64,000 bases of DNA from Asparagopsis taxiformis. Taxonomy: Eukaryota > Rhodophyta > Florideophyceae > Bonnemaisoniales > Bonnemaisoniaceae. This document shows, piece after piece, positions 9,457 to 18,628 of the stretch (the first letter of the stretch is position 1; the number at the start of each line of letters is the position of its first letter). Both the position numbers and the translations under genes were made by a program. The stretch spans positions 78,480 through 142,479 of the forward strand of contig JALQPE010000504.1 in assembly GCA_030407315.1 (NCBI GenBank). Direction: 5' to 3'. The notes beneath the pieces are model-generated. The model was not told the DNA's origin, did no database searches, and saw only the letters and a list, made by a program, of their open reading frames with translations.

Positions 9457-10755
9457 CTAGCTCGCTGCAGATGGTTTGTCCACTGAAAAGCATGCTGGGA
9501 GGTTCAAGTATGCAGTTCCCAACACAACATTCTTGAGAACGCGCTCGAAAGTTCCATATGGACGAGGGCCTTGAACAGGTTTCCAGGTCAGTGAGAACGA
9601 GTTGGCCAGTTTGAAATTTTTGCTGTCCGGCAGCTCAAAGTTCTCCTGCATTTCTCGACTTGAGAGGACGCGAGCTTCCAAAGGATACGAATAGCTGCAA
9701 TTGACATAGTCGTATTCATCAGATTCTCGAGTAAGAACGACAGTACTACTCATGTTTTCAGATCTCCTGTATAAAGAGGAACCAACAAGAACAGCCTTTG
9801 TAGATGGAATAGAATCTTCTGAAGCACTGTCTGCTAGAGTTCCCAAAACTCTAATGACAGAAGACCCAGAATCGTGTCGTGTTTTCTTCCACTTGAGGAT
9901 AGTAGAGTTCGTGCATGTAGACATGGAAGGAGGTAAAGTATTGCAGAGGTCATAGTATGTTCCAAAGTGGATCGATAGCTCTTTATCTCTCCCAGTTGAA
10001 ATTCGAACCGCCTCGACGCTCGGCAGGAAAATTGTGTTTGGGTTGTTCTTCTCTTCACATAGCCGGGAAAGTTGTAAAAACTGTTCAAGCGAGCAATCTG
10101 CTCTTGCCGTCACATAGTCTTGCACCAAGGAGCTCACTTCCCGGCCTGTTTCAGACTTCGTGATTTTGGAGGACAGGGGTTTGTCCAGTTTTAAGCCAAC
10201 TCTCTGGAACAGGTAGTCGCACACAATGTTTCCGAAGATGGGTCCAGTAGCGCTTGATGAACCGCGACAGTTGAGAATCTTCCTTTCGAGGTAGGATACC
10301 TTTTGAAACAGCTTGGATATGTCCTCATAGATGTTAGGACCAGGAGGACTCTCATTGCAAACTAAGCGCGGCTCGGACTTGGATCGACTCAACATGTTTT
10401 GTTTGCAGTCTTTTTTATGGAAACTGTCTTCACCCGCAGACGAGATCGTCTGCTCTAGTGCTAGTTGCTCTCCAAACCTCCAACGTAGCATGTTTCCAGA
10501 GTCAATGTCCAGCAGCGAATTGTTCTTGAATAATTTTGCTGTAGAGATTGACTGGTCGAAACCGTGTTCAGATTGATATTGCAGCGTAACAAACAAGTTT
10601 CCAGTCAAACGATGTTCTCCGGACGCGTCCGGCTTGGCAGTACTCAAAACTTTGGCGCCCCACCAAACCTTTTTCTGTTTCCTTCCTCTCGTTCGTAAAC
10701 TCCATTCTACTTCAATGACTGATCCTTCGGAGACAAAGTCTGTTGGGTCTTGCAT
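9457..10755 (-). CDS. module A ORF2, Tudor-like N-terminus
   Basis: This intact 432-residue frame starts at an ATG and is homologous over its whole length to module B ORF2 (18629-19987). The N-terminus reads VIEVEWSLRTRGRK...VWWGAKV...YQSEHGFD, a small beta-barrel pattern like Tudor, PWWP or chromo-barrel domains that read chromatin. The central region (DKPLSSKITKSE, ARADCSLEQF, SSVIRVLGTL) is conserved but unrecognised. The C-terminus has TRESDEYDYVN and FSLTWKPVQGPRPYGTFE, which faintly recalls the WD...MRP motif of the ParB and methyltransferase proteins. It is divergent from the ParB gene at 11487, with about 730 bp between, so a shared promoter region is likely. It is still open although ORF1 and ParB in the same copy are broken. 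Confidence 0.6.
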   Translation of the reverse strand: MQDPTDFVSEGSVIEVEWSLRTRGRKQKKVWWGAKVLSTAKPDASGEHRLTGNLFVTLQYQSEHGFDQSISTAKLFKNNSLLDIDSGNMLRWRFGEQLALEQTISSAGEDSFHKKDCKQNMLSRSKSEPRLVCNESPPGPNIYEDISKLFQKVSYLERKILNCRGSSSATGPIFGNIVCDYLFQRVGLKLDKPLSSKITKSETGREVSSLVQDYVTARADCSLEQFLQLSRLCEEKNNPNTIFLPSVEAVRISTGRDKELSIHFGTYYDLCNTLPPSMSTCTNSTILKWKKTRHDSGSSVIRVLGTLADSASEDSIPSTKAVLVGSSLYRRSENMSSTVVLTRESDEYDYVNCSYSYPLEARVLSSREMQENFELPDSKNFKLANSFSLTWKPVQGPRPYGTFERVLKNVVLGTAYLNLPACFSVDKPSAAS

Positions 10756-11486
10756 AATGGGTATTCCCAGGAAAAGAATGGAAGAGGTATCGACTGAGGA
10801 AACAGGAAAGATGACGAAACTGTACAGCTTGTATCCGTGTGGAATGATAGAGAGAAAATTGGTAGGTTACTATTTTTATACCTGCATAACTCGTAACGGT
10901 TATAAATTACTAACAACTGTCCCAAGCGACATGGGAGACCAACATCGTGATGATCATCTCTCTTGAACATTCATCACCATATAATAAAGATCTTATTCCG
11001 AGCTGCTCGAAGCCATTACCAGTAGATTGGGTGTATTTTTCGCTGTGGCAATATAACGGAACCTAGACGTGTATGTATAAAGAGACGCAGGGACCGAGAA
11101 TGATGCAGTGAAATCAATGTGTATATTTATATACTGGTTGTAAGAACGAGTCTACAAGTTCGAACAGAAGATGAAGTCCTCTGAAGAGATTGGTTTTGAA
11201 ATCTCCGATGGCAGATTTCAAACTCAATCTCTCGAGGGGACTTCAAATTCAAAACAAAAATGGAAATGTCCGTTGGCGAAATAATTGTATTGAAAGGCCG
11301 CCGAAGAACCTAATTATTCCTCATTACGTACCCTACCTAGCCAAAGTATACCTGAAAATATTCAGGTTAACTCTTTAACTGTGCATTTAAGGTTTATCAA
11401 GATTGTTGCCGAAGGTTTTTAACGGCAGGTAGGAGAGAAGATTGTTTTCTGCTGGAGGCTGATTGAGGTGAAGAATCTATTTCTCG
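10756..11486. promoter_or_regulatory. divergent intergenic region of module A
   Basis: About 730 bp lie between divergently transcribed ORF2 and ParB. It is AT-rich with short TATATTTATATA-type stretches near 11130. The corresponding region in module B is about 510 bp. I see no recognisable motif beyond AT-rich tracts. The promoter role is inferred from gene orientation only. Confidence 0.35.
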
Positions 11487-13073
11487 ATGGCCTCTGAGAA
11501 GAGAAATCCAGCGAGCACCTCTCGGCGTCCCTTTCATGGTGAGCGGCGCAATGGGCTATTGCACATCGACCCATTCAAGATCAAAAGATATGTCGAGATT
11601 CGAGAAATCGACTACAGGCACGTCGATGTTATTGCCGAGAGCATTCAGGTTTACGGCTACAATGACAACAACCCAATTACCGGTCGGATCATTGCCGGTG
11701 AGGTAGAGGTGCTGGACGGTGCGCATCGTTCGAAAGCTGTAATCAAGCTCATAGAGAACGGTGAGCTTCCGCGTGATTTCACTGTTCCTATGATTGAAGA
11801 AGTCGACATATCTCCGATTACAAGTGCTGCTTTCCTTCTAGATAGTGTGAAAGAATCAAACGCGAACGATATGGCATCCAGGCAGAAGAGGATGACTTTC
11901 ATTGAGTACCTGAATCTTACTTTGGATCTTAGAGATGGGTACTGGGAGCGAAACGCAGGTGAAAAACAAGGAAGCTCAAGCATGGTTACAATTCGCGATG
12001 TGAATATGCCATCTATTAGGCGATGGCTCGCCGTGGGATCTCAGCGCGAAGATTTGGCAGAAACTGTGCTGAGGCAGCCACAGTACGAGAGTTGCTTGTA
12101 AATTCTTCGTGTGCTTCGCCCCTACAGTCGCATAGAAGAACCCAATCCCAAAATGGTTCGCTGTCTGTGGCAGTTGTTCTGTATTGTATGGGGAAGGCCG
12201 GTGGAAGTTCAGAACAATTTTGCGATGAAGGAGTTTCCCACATCTCTCGAGAAAAGAGCATCAGTCGGCGAGCAGTTGTTTGGGATGTCTACAAGTGGTG
12301 AAATTGCTTCTCCATTGTGTCGCGAAGTCCTCACCTGTGAGTATTTTCGTTCTGGAAGAAGTGCACAGGGTAGAACATTAACAGAAGAAGACAAATTATT
12401 TGGAAGGCTGATGTTTATGATTTCATTTGTGCACATTGCCCTCACTAGACGCAGAAATGCACCCATTCGCCGGGGTAGGAAGCGTCGTAGAACTGGGAGG
12501 GATACAGAGACTTCTACATTCGCCCCTTTCCAGCGCACAAGAGCAAACGGAGAGTCTGTGGGTGTCGTTTTGGAAAGGGTCATGTCTGCCTGGGATACAA
12601 CAGCGATGATTCTGGGCTTCGAAAGCGCCTACATGATGTGTCGACCATACATGGTTTTCGACTCTGAGAAATTCCAATTCATCTGTCTTGCTAATCGTAC
12701 TGACGGGTGGGCACATCCTGACCACTACTCAGATCTTCTGCTTCCGTCCCCGGTAGTGAAAGTCCGCGAGGATACAGGTTATCCAGGCACTTTGGATATC
12801 TCTGTTGATGCTAGGTTGAGGTCTTTGACAGAAGCCGTACTAGTGTCTGTGTATGACTGTATGACAGGCATTGATGTATTTGGATCAAGTACGAACCAGA
12901 TGGAAGGGCTGCGCACTAAATTTTTCCATCAACCTGACCGGTTCGGATTGAACGCCTTCATCGAAGCAAGAATTGAACAATCCATCGCATTGGATGGTCA
13001 CGAAAGACTCAAGGTATGGAAGAACTGGAACCGTGAAATGCGTGTGATGTTGAAGCACTGGAATTGGCCCTGA
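11487..13073 (+). pseudogene. ParB-like gene of module A, nonsense and truncated
   Basis: From an ATG at 11487 the frame reads 204 residues to a TAA at 12099-12101. It then continues in the same frame, with clear homology, to 13073. ParB core: EIDYRHVDVIAESI and VEVLDGAHRSKAV (about residues 73-85). After the stop it matches module B through WQLFC, GEIASPL.REVL and AWDTTAMILGFES...PYMVFD, to FGLNAFIEA and DGHERLKVW. It ends just where the module B protein continues into its methyltransferase, so this copy lacks the methyltransferase and SET parts. At the point where module B shifts frame, module A is continuous, which supports an ancestral single frame. Probably a dead relative, unless the TAA is read through. 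Confidence 0.7.
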
Positions 13074-13308
13074 GGGGCTCAATTACGTGAGAAAACTTTG
13101 ACCCTCGATTTCTTCTAGGAGTGCTCTAGGCGCTCCGAAACCTATCTCATCGTGTTCAGCGTGCCCGAATTAGTCGGGTAGCAACTCCTCCGAAGCTTCT
13201 ACGACCTTTCTTCATGGAGATAATAGCGTCTGAAGTTTTAATTTGTTTGTCATACTTTCAATTAGTAATTAGAAATGCCAGGATGGGTTGCCATCATGGC
13301 AGAGGGAA
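13074..13308. other. 3' flank of module A, no gene seen
   Basis: This is unique sequence between the end of the ParB-like gene and the presumed Copia leader. I could not find the right terminus of module A: there is no inverted copy of its left end. Confidence 0.4.
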
Positions 13309-14323
13309 AATGTTATGGTAAGTGTGCACGTGTGGATGATATGATAGAGAAGCCCACGTGTACCAGATTGGCAGCGGGTGCTTGCTAGGACAGACTGTCA
13401 GTGACAGTCTGTCTGGAGCAGCCTTGAACAGGCTGTCCTTAGCACCGCCGGCGCACCTCGGCGAGAATACAAATTATGTAGTGAGCTCGCAGATTCAATA
13501 AACGCTCGGTAAGCGACCAATTCGTTTCAACAGGTTATGGGCCCAGCGCGCTCTTAGGTCGTTTCAATATCTCTCGCGCTTCGGTAAGTGCGTCGCTTGC
13601 GTCGGCGTTCTCTTACCTATTTCGTCTTGTTTTCAACTCGTTTTGTCTCGTTTTCGTTTACTCGCCTTTCTGTCGTGCTGCGCCTTCCCGCGCGGCCGCG
13701 CTCTTGCGTAGCGTGTTCTCCACGCTCTTGCGGCCATCGCCGCGTTCTTCCTTCGCCACCGCGCAACCTCTGTCGCCACCCGGCAACCTCTGTCGCCGCG
13801 CCGCACCTCTGTCGCCGCTCCGCGCCGACACTGTGTCATCTTGTCACTGACACTGACATCCACACTGTGTCACACTGACACTCCGTCATCTTCCCATCCG
13901 TCTCTGGGTCATCGTCATCAGGTTACATCATTCTTTTATCTGGGGTTCGCGTGCGAAGGAAAAAGTTTGGCCAGCGTCGTTGCTGGGGTTTGAACCAAGG
14001 ATCTATACATCGCCGTGGAACGTCCAACCGACTCGGCTACTGGGCCACTCAAGGCCCAATTACTGGAATCGACCTTTGCTTTTATATTGGCTAGTCTATA
14101 CCTTTCTCAACTCGGTCCTGCTCTTGTAAGACAGTGACCTTGTCCTGATCGGTATAGCGTTATAGCCTTTACATATCACCGAATAAACTCATCGGACGTT
14201 TGGTTTTCTCATCAACTCTATCCACAAGTAAGTTTATACCTTTCACCTTTCGGTCTATTTCAAGGTTTAGACCTTAGTATTGATCGGTATAACTTCTAAC
14301 TCTCTTGTTCTCTTCTCTCTGCA
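13309..14323 (+). mobile_element. Copia 5' region: probable LTR and leader
   Basis: Upstream of the Copia Gag frame lies a region with LTR-like properties. It has a GACAGACTGTCAGTGACAGTC inverted repeat near 13390, an AATAAA signal at about 13498, a C/T-rich stretch at 13590-13850 with repeated TGTCGCC and CACTGACAC tracts, and a polypyrimidine tract ending CTCTCTGCAG (about 14325) that resembles a splice acceptor. The partner LTR is not in the window, so the LTR limits cannot be confirmed. Confidence 0.4.
13969..14047 (-). tRNA. tRNA-like sequence, probably pseudo
   Basis: On the minus strand an A-box-like TAGCCGAGTCGG is followed about 31 bases later by a B-box-like GGTTCAAACC. The outer GGCC ends can partly pair. 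D-arm and T-arm pairing is imperfect and no anticodon can be assigned safely; the shape would suit a class II (Leu/Ser) tRNA. It lies in the Copia leader, so it may be a captured or primer-related tRNA fragment and not a functional gene. Confidence 0.3.
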
Positions 14324-14743
14324 GTGTCTAGCAGTGACGAAGACCGCGTGGAACCGCGCACCGACGAGCAGCCTCCCAGGCTTCGTCGCGAGGGGGAGTC
14401 TCCTCAAGACCGGGTCTTCCGCAAAGCCTACAGTATCGCCGAAAGGAGGGATAACAAGAAGAAGTACGCCGCTCACAAGAAGGCAAACCGCTCGAGGTGC
14501 CATCACTGCAACGTCTTTCTCAACTCCGCCGAGTCTAGAGTCGCACACTTCAGCGGCTCTAGACATAAGAAGACTATCGAACGCCTCAAGGAAGGTGGTC
14601 TCAAGGTCTGCAAGCCCTGCGGTGTCATCGTTCGCACCCAGAGCGAGTTCGACAACCACCTCCGCGGTAGTCGCCACCGTGGCATCGAGAAGACTCTCAA
14701 AGCCGCTAAAGCCTCTAAGGCTTCTTCCTCCTCCGATAAGTAG
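14324..14743 (+). CDS. two-finger C2H2 (U1-type) zinc-finger protein
   Basis: The 139-residue basic frame contains two zinc fingers of the matrin/U1-C2H2 type. Finger 1 is CHHCNVFLNS..RVAHFSGSRHKK and finger 2 is CKPCGVIVRTQ..FDNHLRGSRHRG; both are C-x2-C-x12-H-x5-H. Fingers of this spacing usually contact double-stranded RNA or structured RNA. It precedes the Copia gag and follows a polypyrimidine-CAG, so it could be an exon of the element's leader transcript. Small RNA-binding ORFs are not standard in Copia elements. The frame has no ATG at its immediate start; the ORF opens at the splice-like junction. Confidence 0.6.
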   Translation: MSSSDEDRVEPRTDEQPPRLRREGESPQDRVFRKAYSIAERRDNKKKYAAHKKANRSRCHHCNVFLNSAESRVAHFSGSRHKKTIERLKEGGLKVCKPCGVIVRTQSEFDNHLRGSRHRGIEKTLKAAKASKASSSSDK

Positions 14744-14924
14744 TACTCCTCTCTAGACACATTAGAAATCTAGCTGATTTCTCTTCGATAAACCTTGTTT
14801 TCTTGTTCTCCACTCATCTTGCTCTTAGCTAAAAGTCTCTATCCTATAGATCCCAGCTTGGTCCTAGACGACTACCGGTTGTCCACTTGGGAAGGGTCGA
14901 ACAGATAAGACATAATACAGAGCC

Positions 14925-15680
14925 ATGGAGAGCAATTCATCTGGCATTCGCATTGAAAAGCTGGACTACTCCAACTTCCACTCATGGAAGCAAAAGATGG
15001 AGCTCATCCTCGGACACCGCGAGGTGGACGAAATGATCGATCCTGACCTACGTCCTCCACGCCCGGCAGAACAGGAAGCACTGTCCAAGTGGCTTCGCAA
15101 AGATAAGACTGCTCGGATGACCATCGGGATCACGTTGTCTGATGAGATGCTCAAGAACGTCTCACACACCACTACTGCTCTGGAAATGTGGCAGGAGATC
15201 TGTAACGTGCACCAAAGGCACACTCTCCTAAACAAACTAGCTGCTAGGCGTGATTTCTATACTGCCACTATGAAGCCCGGTGAACAGATGCTCGTCTACA
15301 TCAATCGTGTTCGACAGATGGCCTCGGTCCTCAGCTCTATGGGCGTGATCATTGACGACAAGGAAATGGCTATGGCTGTCCTCAATGGTCTTCCTTCTTC
15401 CTTCCAGACACTCATTACTGCTCTTGATGCTATGGGTGATGAGGATCCTACATTCACCTTCGACAAAGTCCGAAGTCTCCTTCTTCAGGAGGAACGTAGA
15501 GCTTCTATTTTGAAACCTGGAAGCTCTTCTTCTGACTCGGCTGCATTATTATCTAGGTCTGGGAAACAGCCCGGCAGTAACCGAAAGAAATGCACTCATT
15601 GCGGTCGTACCAACCACACTGAACCGTATTGCTGGCAAAAGTATGGCCGTCCATCCCGCTCTCGGCCTGCACGGGTCTAA
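14925..15680 (+). CDS. Copia Gag (UBN2-type) with zinc knuckle
   Basis: The 251-residue frame begins with ATG in GCCATGG context. It has the UBN2/gag-polypeptide pattern of Ty1/Copia: IEKLDYSNFHSWKQKM, TALEMWQEICNVH, KLAARRDFYTATMKPGEQML, ING.P-type LNGLPSSFQTLI and FDKVRSLLLQEE. The CCHC knuckle CTHCGRTNHTEPYC is near the C-terminus. The protein would form the retroelement particle and bind its RNA. The frame ends at TAA in 15678-15680, while the protease region continues one frame over, so the polyprotein is broken by a frameshift near 15650. Confidence 0.85.
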   Translation: MESNSSGIRIEKLDYSNFHSWKQKMELILGHREVDEMIDPDLRPPRPAEQEALSKWLRKDKTARMTIGITLSDEMLKNVSHTTTALEMWQEICNVHQRHTLLNKLAARRDFYTATMKPGEQMLVYINRVRQMASVLSSMGVIIDDKEMAMAVLNGLPSSFQTLITALDAMGDEDPTFTFDKVRSLLLQEERRASILKPGSSSSDSAALLSRSGKQPGSNRKKCTHCGRTNHTEPYCWQKYGRPSRSRPARV

Positions 15681-15916
15681 ACCTCCTGCCATGGTTACTC
15701 TCACCGATTCAGAAGACAATCCTCCATCAAACTCTGTTTCCGCGTCTAGTTTCCATAATGATGAAGAGAAAGAGTATGTTTGCCTCATGTCAACTACTCC
15801 TGGATCTCTTCATACATCAACTTGGTACATAGACTCTGCTGCCACCTCTCACATGACCTTCGATCGCTCCATGTTTGTTTCCTATAAGGAAATAACACCG
15901 TTCTCCGTAACTCTGG
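15643..15916 (+). pseudogene. Copia protease fragment
   Basis: In a shifted frame after Gag the sequence reads TLTDSEDNPPSN and then WYIDSAATSHMTFDRSMFVSY, the aspartic-protease start of Copia polyproteins (D-S-A-A-T-S-H). It stops after about 90 residues where module B begins (about 15917-15931). Integrase, reverse transcriptase and RNase H are not present anywhere in the window. Module B may have inserted into this Copia element, or the rest was deleted. Confidence 0.75.
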
Positions 15917-15930
15917 CACTACGGTGTTGA

Positions 15931-16300
15931 GAATGAAAAAAGACAGTAAATTTACTGTCTGAGACAGTAAAAATTACTGTCTGGCCAAGACAGTGCGCGG
16001 AGACAGTAAAATTTAATGTCTGGAAATTTCAGAATACTGCTGCAGCAGTAAACTGGCACGAAATCTGGACAGTACCAAAAACAGTAAAATTTACTGTCCA
16101 GAACAGTAAATTTTACTGTCCGGAAGTGTTGCCGCCAGACAGTATGTGCAGACAGTACATTTTACTGTCTGAGGCAGTGCATTGTATTGTATTTCTGCAC
16201 TGTCTGGGTATATCTGTAGACAGTAGTGTAGATAGCAAATTGTATTGTCTGCGGGTAGTACCGTGCATTGGTTCACAACACTGTCTGGTGGAGTGGACTT
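15931..16300. repeat. subterminal palindromic array of module B
   Basis: At least five copies of ACAGTAAA-TTTACTGT palindromes and variants occur at about 15943, 15966, 16082, 16102 and 16160. They are linked by GTCTGG/GTCTGAG spacers. The array opens module B just as the decayed array at 6511-6850 opens module A, and the copies here are better preserved. A binding-site array for an element protein is the simplest reading. Confidence 0.75.
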
Positions 16301-16828
16301 GACAGGAAATGTGGTGCATAGTGTTGGTGTGAAGGTAAATACTGGAATGGTGTGTGGTATACGACTATAGTAATTGTGATGGTGCTTTACAGATAGTTGG
16401 GTGCAGGGAAGCTAGATGTTGAATAGGACGTAGAATGAAAGATTGGGAAGATTGAACATATCTCGTTTGTCTCACCGTAAGGAGAGAATGTACAGAGTAG
16501 CTATATTATGTTGAGTTTAGCATTTCAAATTATACCTATCTATCTTTGCATTGAAAGTGTCGAGTAGGAGACGTCAGTCTGGTAGCGAGGTGTGGTATGC
16601 ACAGGACGTGGGTGGTGGCAAAGGAAAGAATACGCACCATCCACCACTAAATTATGAAAAATAACCGTTACGGAGCACTGGGAACCATTATTATTGTGTA
16701 GAGTAGAACAGGATGGATGCATCCACTGGAATGATATTTGCTACAACACTGCTGTACTAAGCGTGACATCCTTCCTTCAAAGCAATTCTCCACTTCTCCT
16801 TTTAGCAAACTCCAATTGCAAGTTCAAG

Positions 16829-18328
16829 ATGAATCCCGAAACCTCCGTAAGCATCGCCGCATTTTCCGAAATAACGCGTGAGGGCTTTTCGAACATCACT
16901 GCAGAGCTGAAAGCCCTGAGTGATAAAATGGATGCCGTCGAGAAGAGCACCATTCAATTACGCGAGACTCTCGGAAATTTCGCCAAGACTGTCTCCATGC
17001 TAAACACTGATATGCAGGAGGTCAAGAGCATCGTCGATGGGCTTCTGAGCCAGGGACAAGGACATCCGAAGAAGATCGCCTCCGAAAAGGACAGGGAACG
17101 TCTCCGCATTGCGCAGGATGCGGAGAAATCGTTCACGTTCGAAATGGTGTGTGCTGTGCTGTGTGCTGTTGTTCCAACGTACACGAAGGCAATGGTGGAT
17201 AAGAGGGATAGGCATTTCAACGGATGCCAGCTAATCAATATGCTGATGTTCGCCAGGCAGAGCAATGAGCGAAAGGATGTGTTCAATTGGACGCTTGCCG
17301 GCCGGAACCACATTGAATTGCGCTGCCAAGTTGTGACCTCTTTAATCAAGAATACGTGTCAAAACAATTCTTTCAGACAGGGAGGAGACCGTTCCAGCTC
17401 CAATGGAACGTCGGAAGGTATCGAACGGTGGAGGGCGCGGGGGTATGTGACTACCGGGACCATTGAGGAGACAATTCGCGGAACGGACTCTGCCCGCATG
17501 GATGGAATGCATGGGACATCCGAGGGAAGTGATGGGGCCGCTCGAAAGCAGAAGCGAAGAAAGGTTGGTGACAATGGGCCGTTGCACAGAAAGGAGGTAG
17601 GCATCACTGTGACGAAATCGGCACTCACGGCAGCGACCGGGTTTATGAACAAGTCCAGAGATCATGTGCGAAACCGGTTCATCCGAGATCTTGGATTCGT
17701 TCTATACAGTGGGTTTCAAGGTTCAGTCCGCATGGAGCATCATTTGCACGACGATGGGCTGTTAATGTCAGTTCCAAGTCTGTACTCGGCGCAGAGGAAA
17801 ATGAATGCAGCGGAGCGTGCAGCAATGGATGACAAGAATATGAAGATTCTTCGCGACTTCATTGCGTTGCGAAAAGAAATGGTATTCAAAGTCGAGTACG
17901 AAGTTCAAATAATTGGAGAACCGGACAAGAGGTTTTTGACTAGGAGGATCAATTTAGTAGAGGTTGCACTGAACTTTGCAGTCGCCTACACGCAATGTTC
18001 TGATAAGAACATGTTCCTGCGACGTTCAGAATACTCCTTGCAATTCATCTACATACTTGCATACGGGTTCCGAACGATTTTGAAATTTCAAAGTGGAGCA
18101 GAGGTGGAAGGAGCGCAAATCCGGGAAATCAATGAAGCAGTGAAACTGCTTCTTCCCGGGGAGCGGGTGAGTAGTCGGTTCATGAATGAGGAGGTTTTGA
18201 CTATATCGCGTGATAGATATGAAGAACTGAATGTAGACGATGGGGGGGGAATCAGTGCTGGAGGAGAGCTTCAGGTCTATGGAAGAGGACGGAGGAGATG
18301 CAGAATATGTGAAGGTATTCGTCGATGA
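16829..18328 (+). CDS. module B ORF1, unrecognised helical protein
   Basis: This is a 499-residue protein from the ATG at 16829; upstream frame to 16694 is not conserved in module A. Residues about 1-75 are helical with coiled-coil heptads (DKMDAVEKSTIQLRETL). Then come a conserved block KDRERLRIAQDAEKSFTFEMVCAVL, GC.LINMLMFARQSNE, a variable linker with a basic RKQKRRK, and a conserved C-terminal block VTKSALTAATGFMNKSRDHVRNRFIRDLGF, RRINLVEVALNF and FLRRSEYSLQFIYILAYGF. The last block has a weak echo in the coiled-coil protein at 59516-61801 (ARKRNARDRLFGSLGY). No catalytic motif is seen. A DNA-binding or oligomerising role is possible but not shown. Confidence 0.65.
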   Translation: MNPETSVSIAAFSEITREGFSNITAELKALSDKMDAVEKSTIQLRETLGNFAKTVSMLNTDMQEVKSIVDGLLSQGQGHPKKIASEKDRERLRIAQDAEKSFTFEMVCAVLCAVVPTYTKAMVDKRDRHFNGCQLINMLMFARQSNERKDVFNWTLAGRNHIELRCQVVTSLIKNTCQNNSFRQGGDRSSSNGTSEGIERWRARGYVTTGTIEETIRGTDSARMDGMHGTSEGSDGAARKQKRRKVGDNGPLHRKEVGITVTKSALTAATGFMNKSRDHVRNRFIRDLGFVLYSGFQGSVRMEHHLHDDGLLMSVPSLYSAQRKMNAAERAAMDDKNMKILRDFIALRKEMVFKVEYEVQIIGEPDKRFLTRRINLVEVALNFAVAYTQCSDKNMFLRRSEYSLQFIYILAYGFRTILKFQSGAEVEGAQIREINEAVKLLLPGERVSSRFMNEEVLTISRDRYEELNVDDGGGISAGGELQVYGRGRRRCRICEGIRR

Positions 18329-18628
18329 TGAAATCGAGAATGAAGGGGAGTAGTATCGGATGAAACCAGTTTCGGTGTAGTAGACGAAGAATGAAAAAAT
18401 AAAATTTCTGTTGAGTTGAATTTTGTAATAGATGGAAGTAGATAGATACGAGACATCAGGAAACCAGTCAGACGATAGTGTCAAGTCGAAGGAACAGCGC
18501 AGAGACAGGTAGTGGAATAGTCGAAGTAGGAAGGGGCGAGGGTATCCGTCCTTACTAGAAATTGATGGCCACAGGAGCTCTAGAATGGAATACCCAGGAA
18601 CAGGATAACTACGGATAGGTGTGCTTTA
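18329..18628. other. convergent 3' gap of module B
   Basis: This gap between ORF1 and ORF2 holds an AATAAA at about 18397 usable for ORF1 polyadenylation. No hairpin like the one in module A is visible. Confidence 0.4.

Noticed and set aside
13588..13878. Arginine/serine-rich ORFs on both strands in the Copia leader
   Set aside because: Produced by C/T-rich simple repeats; no conservation or domain can be seen.
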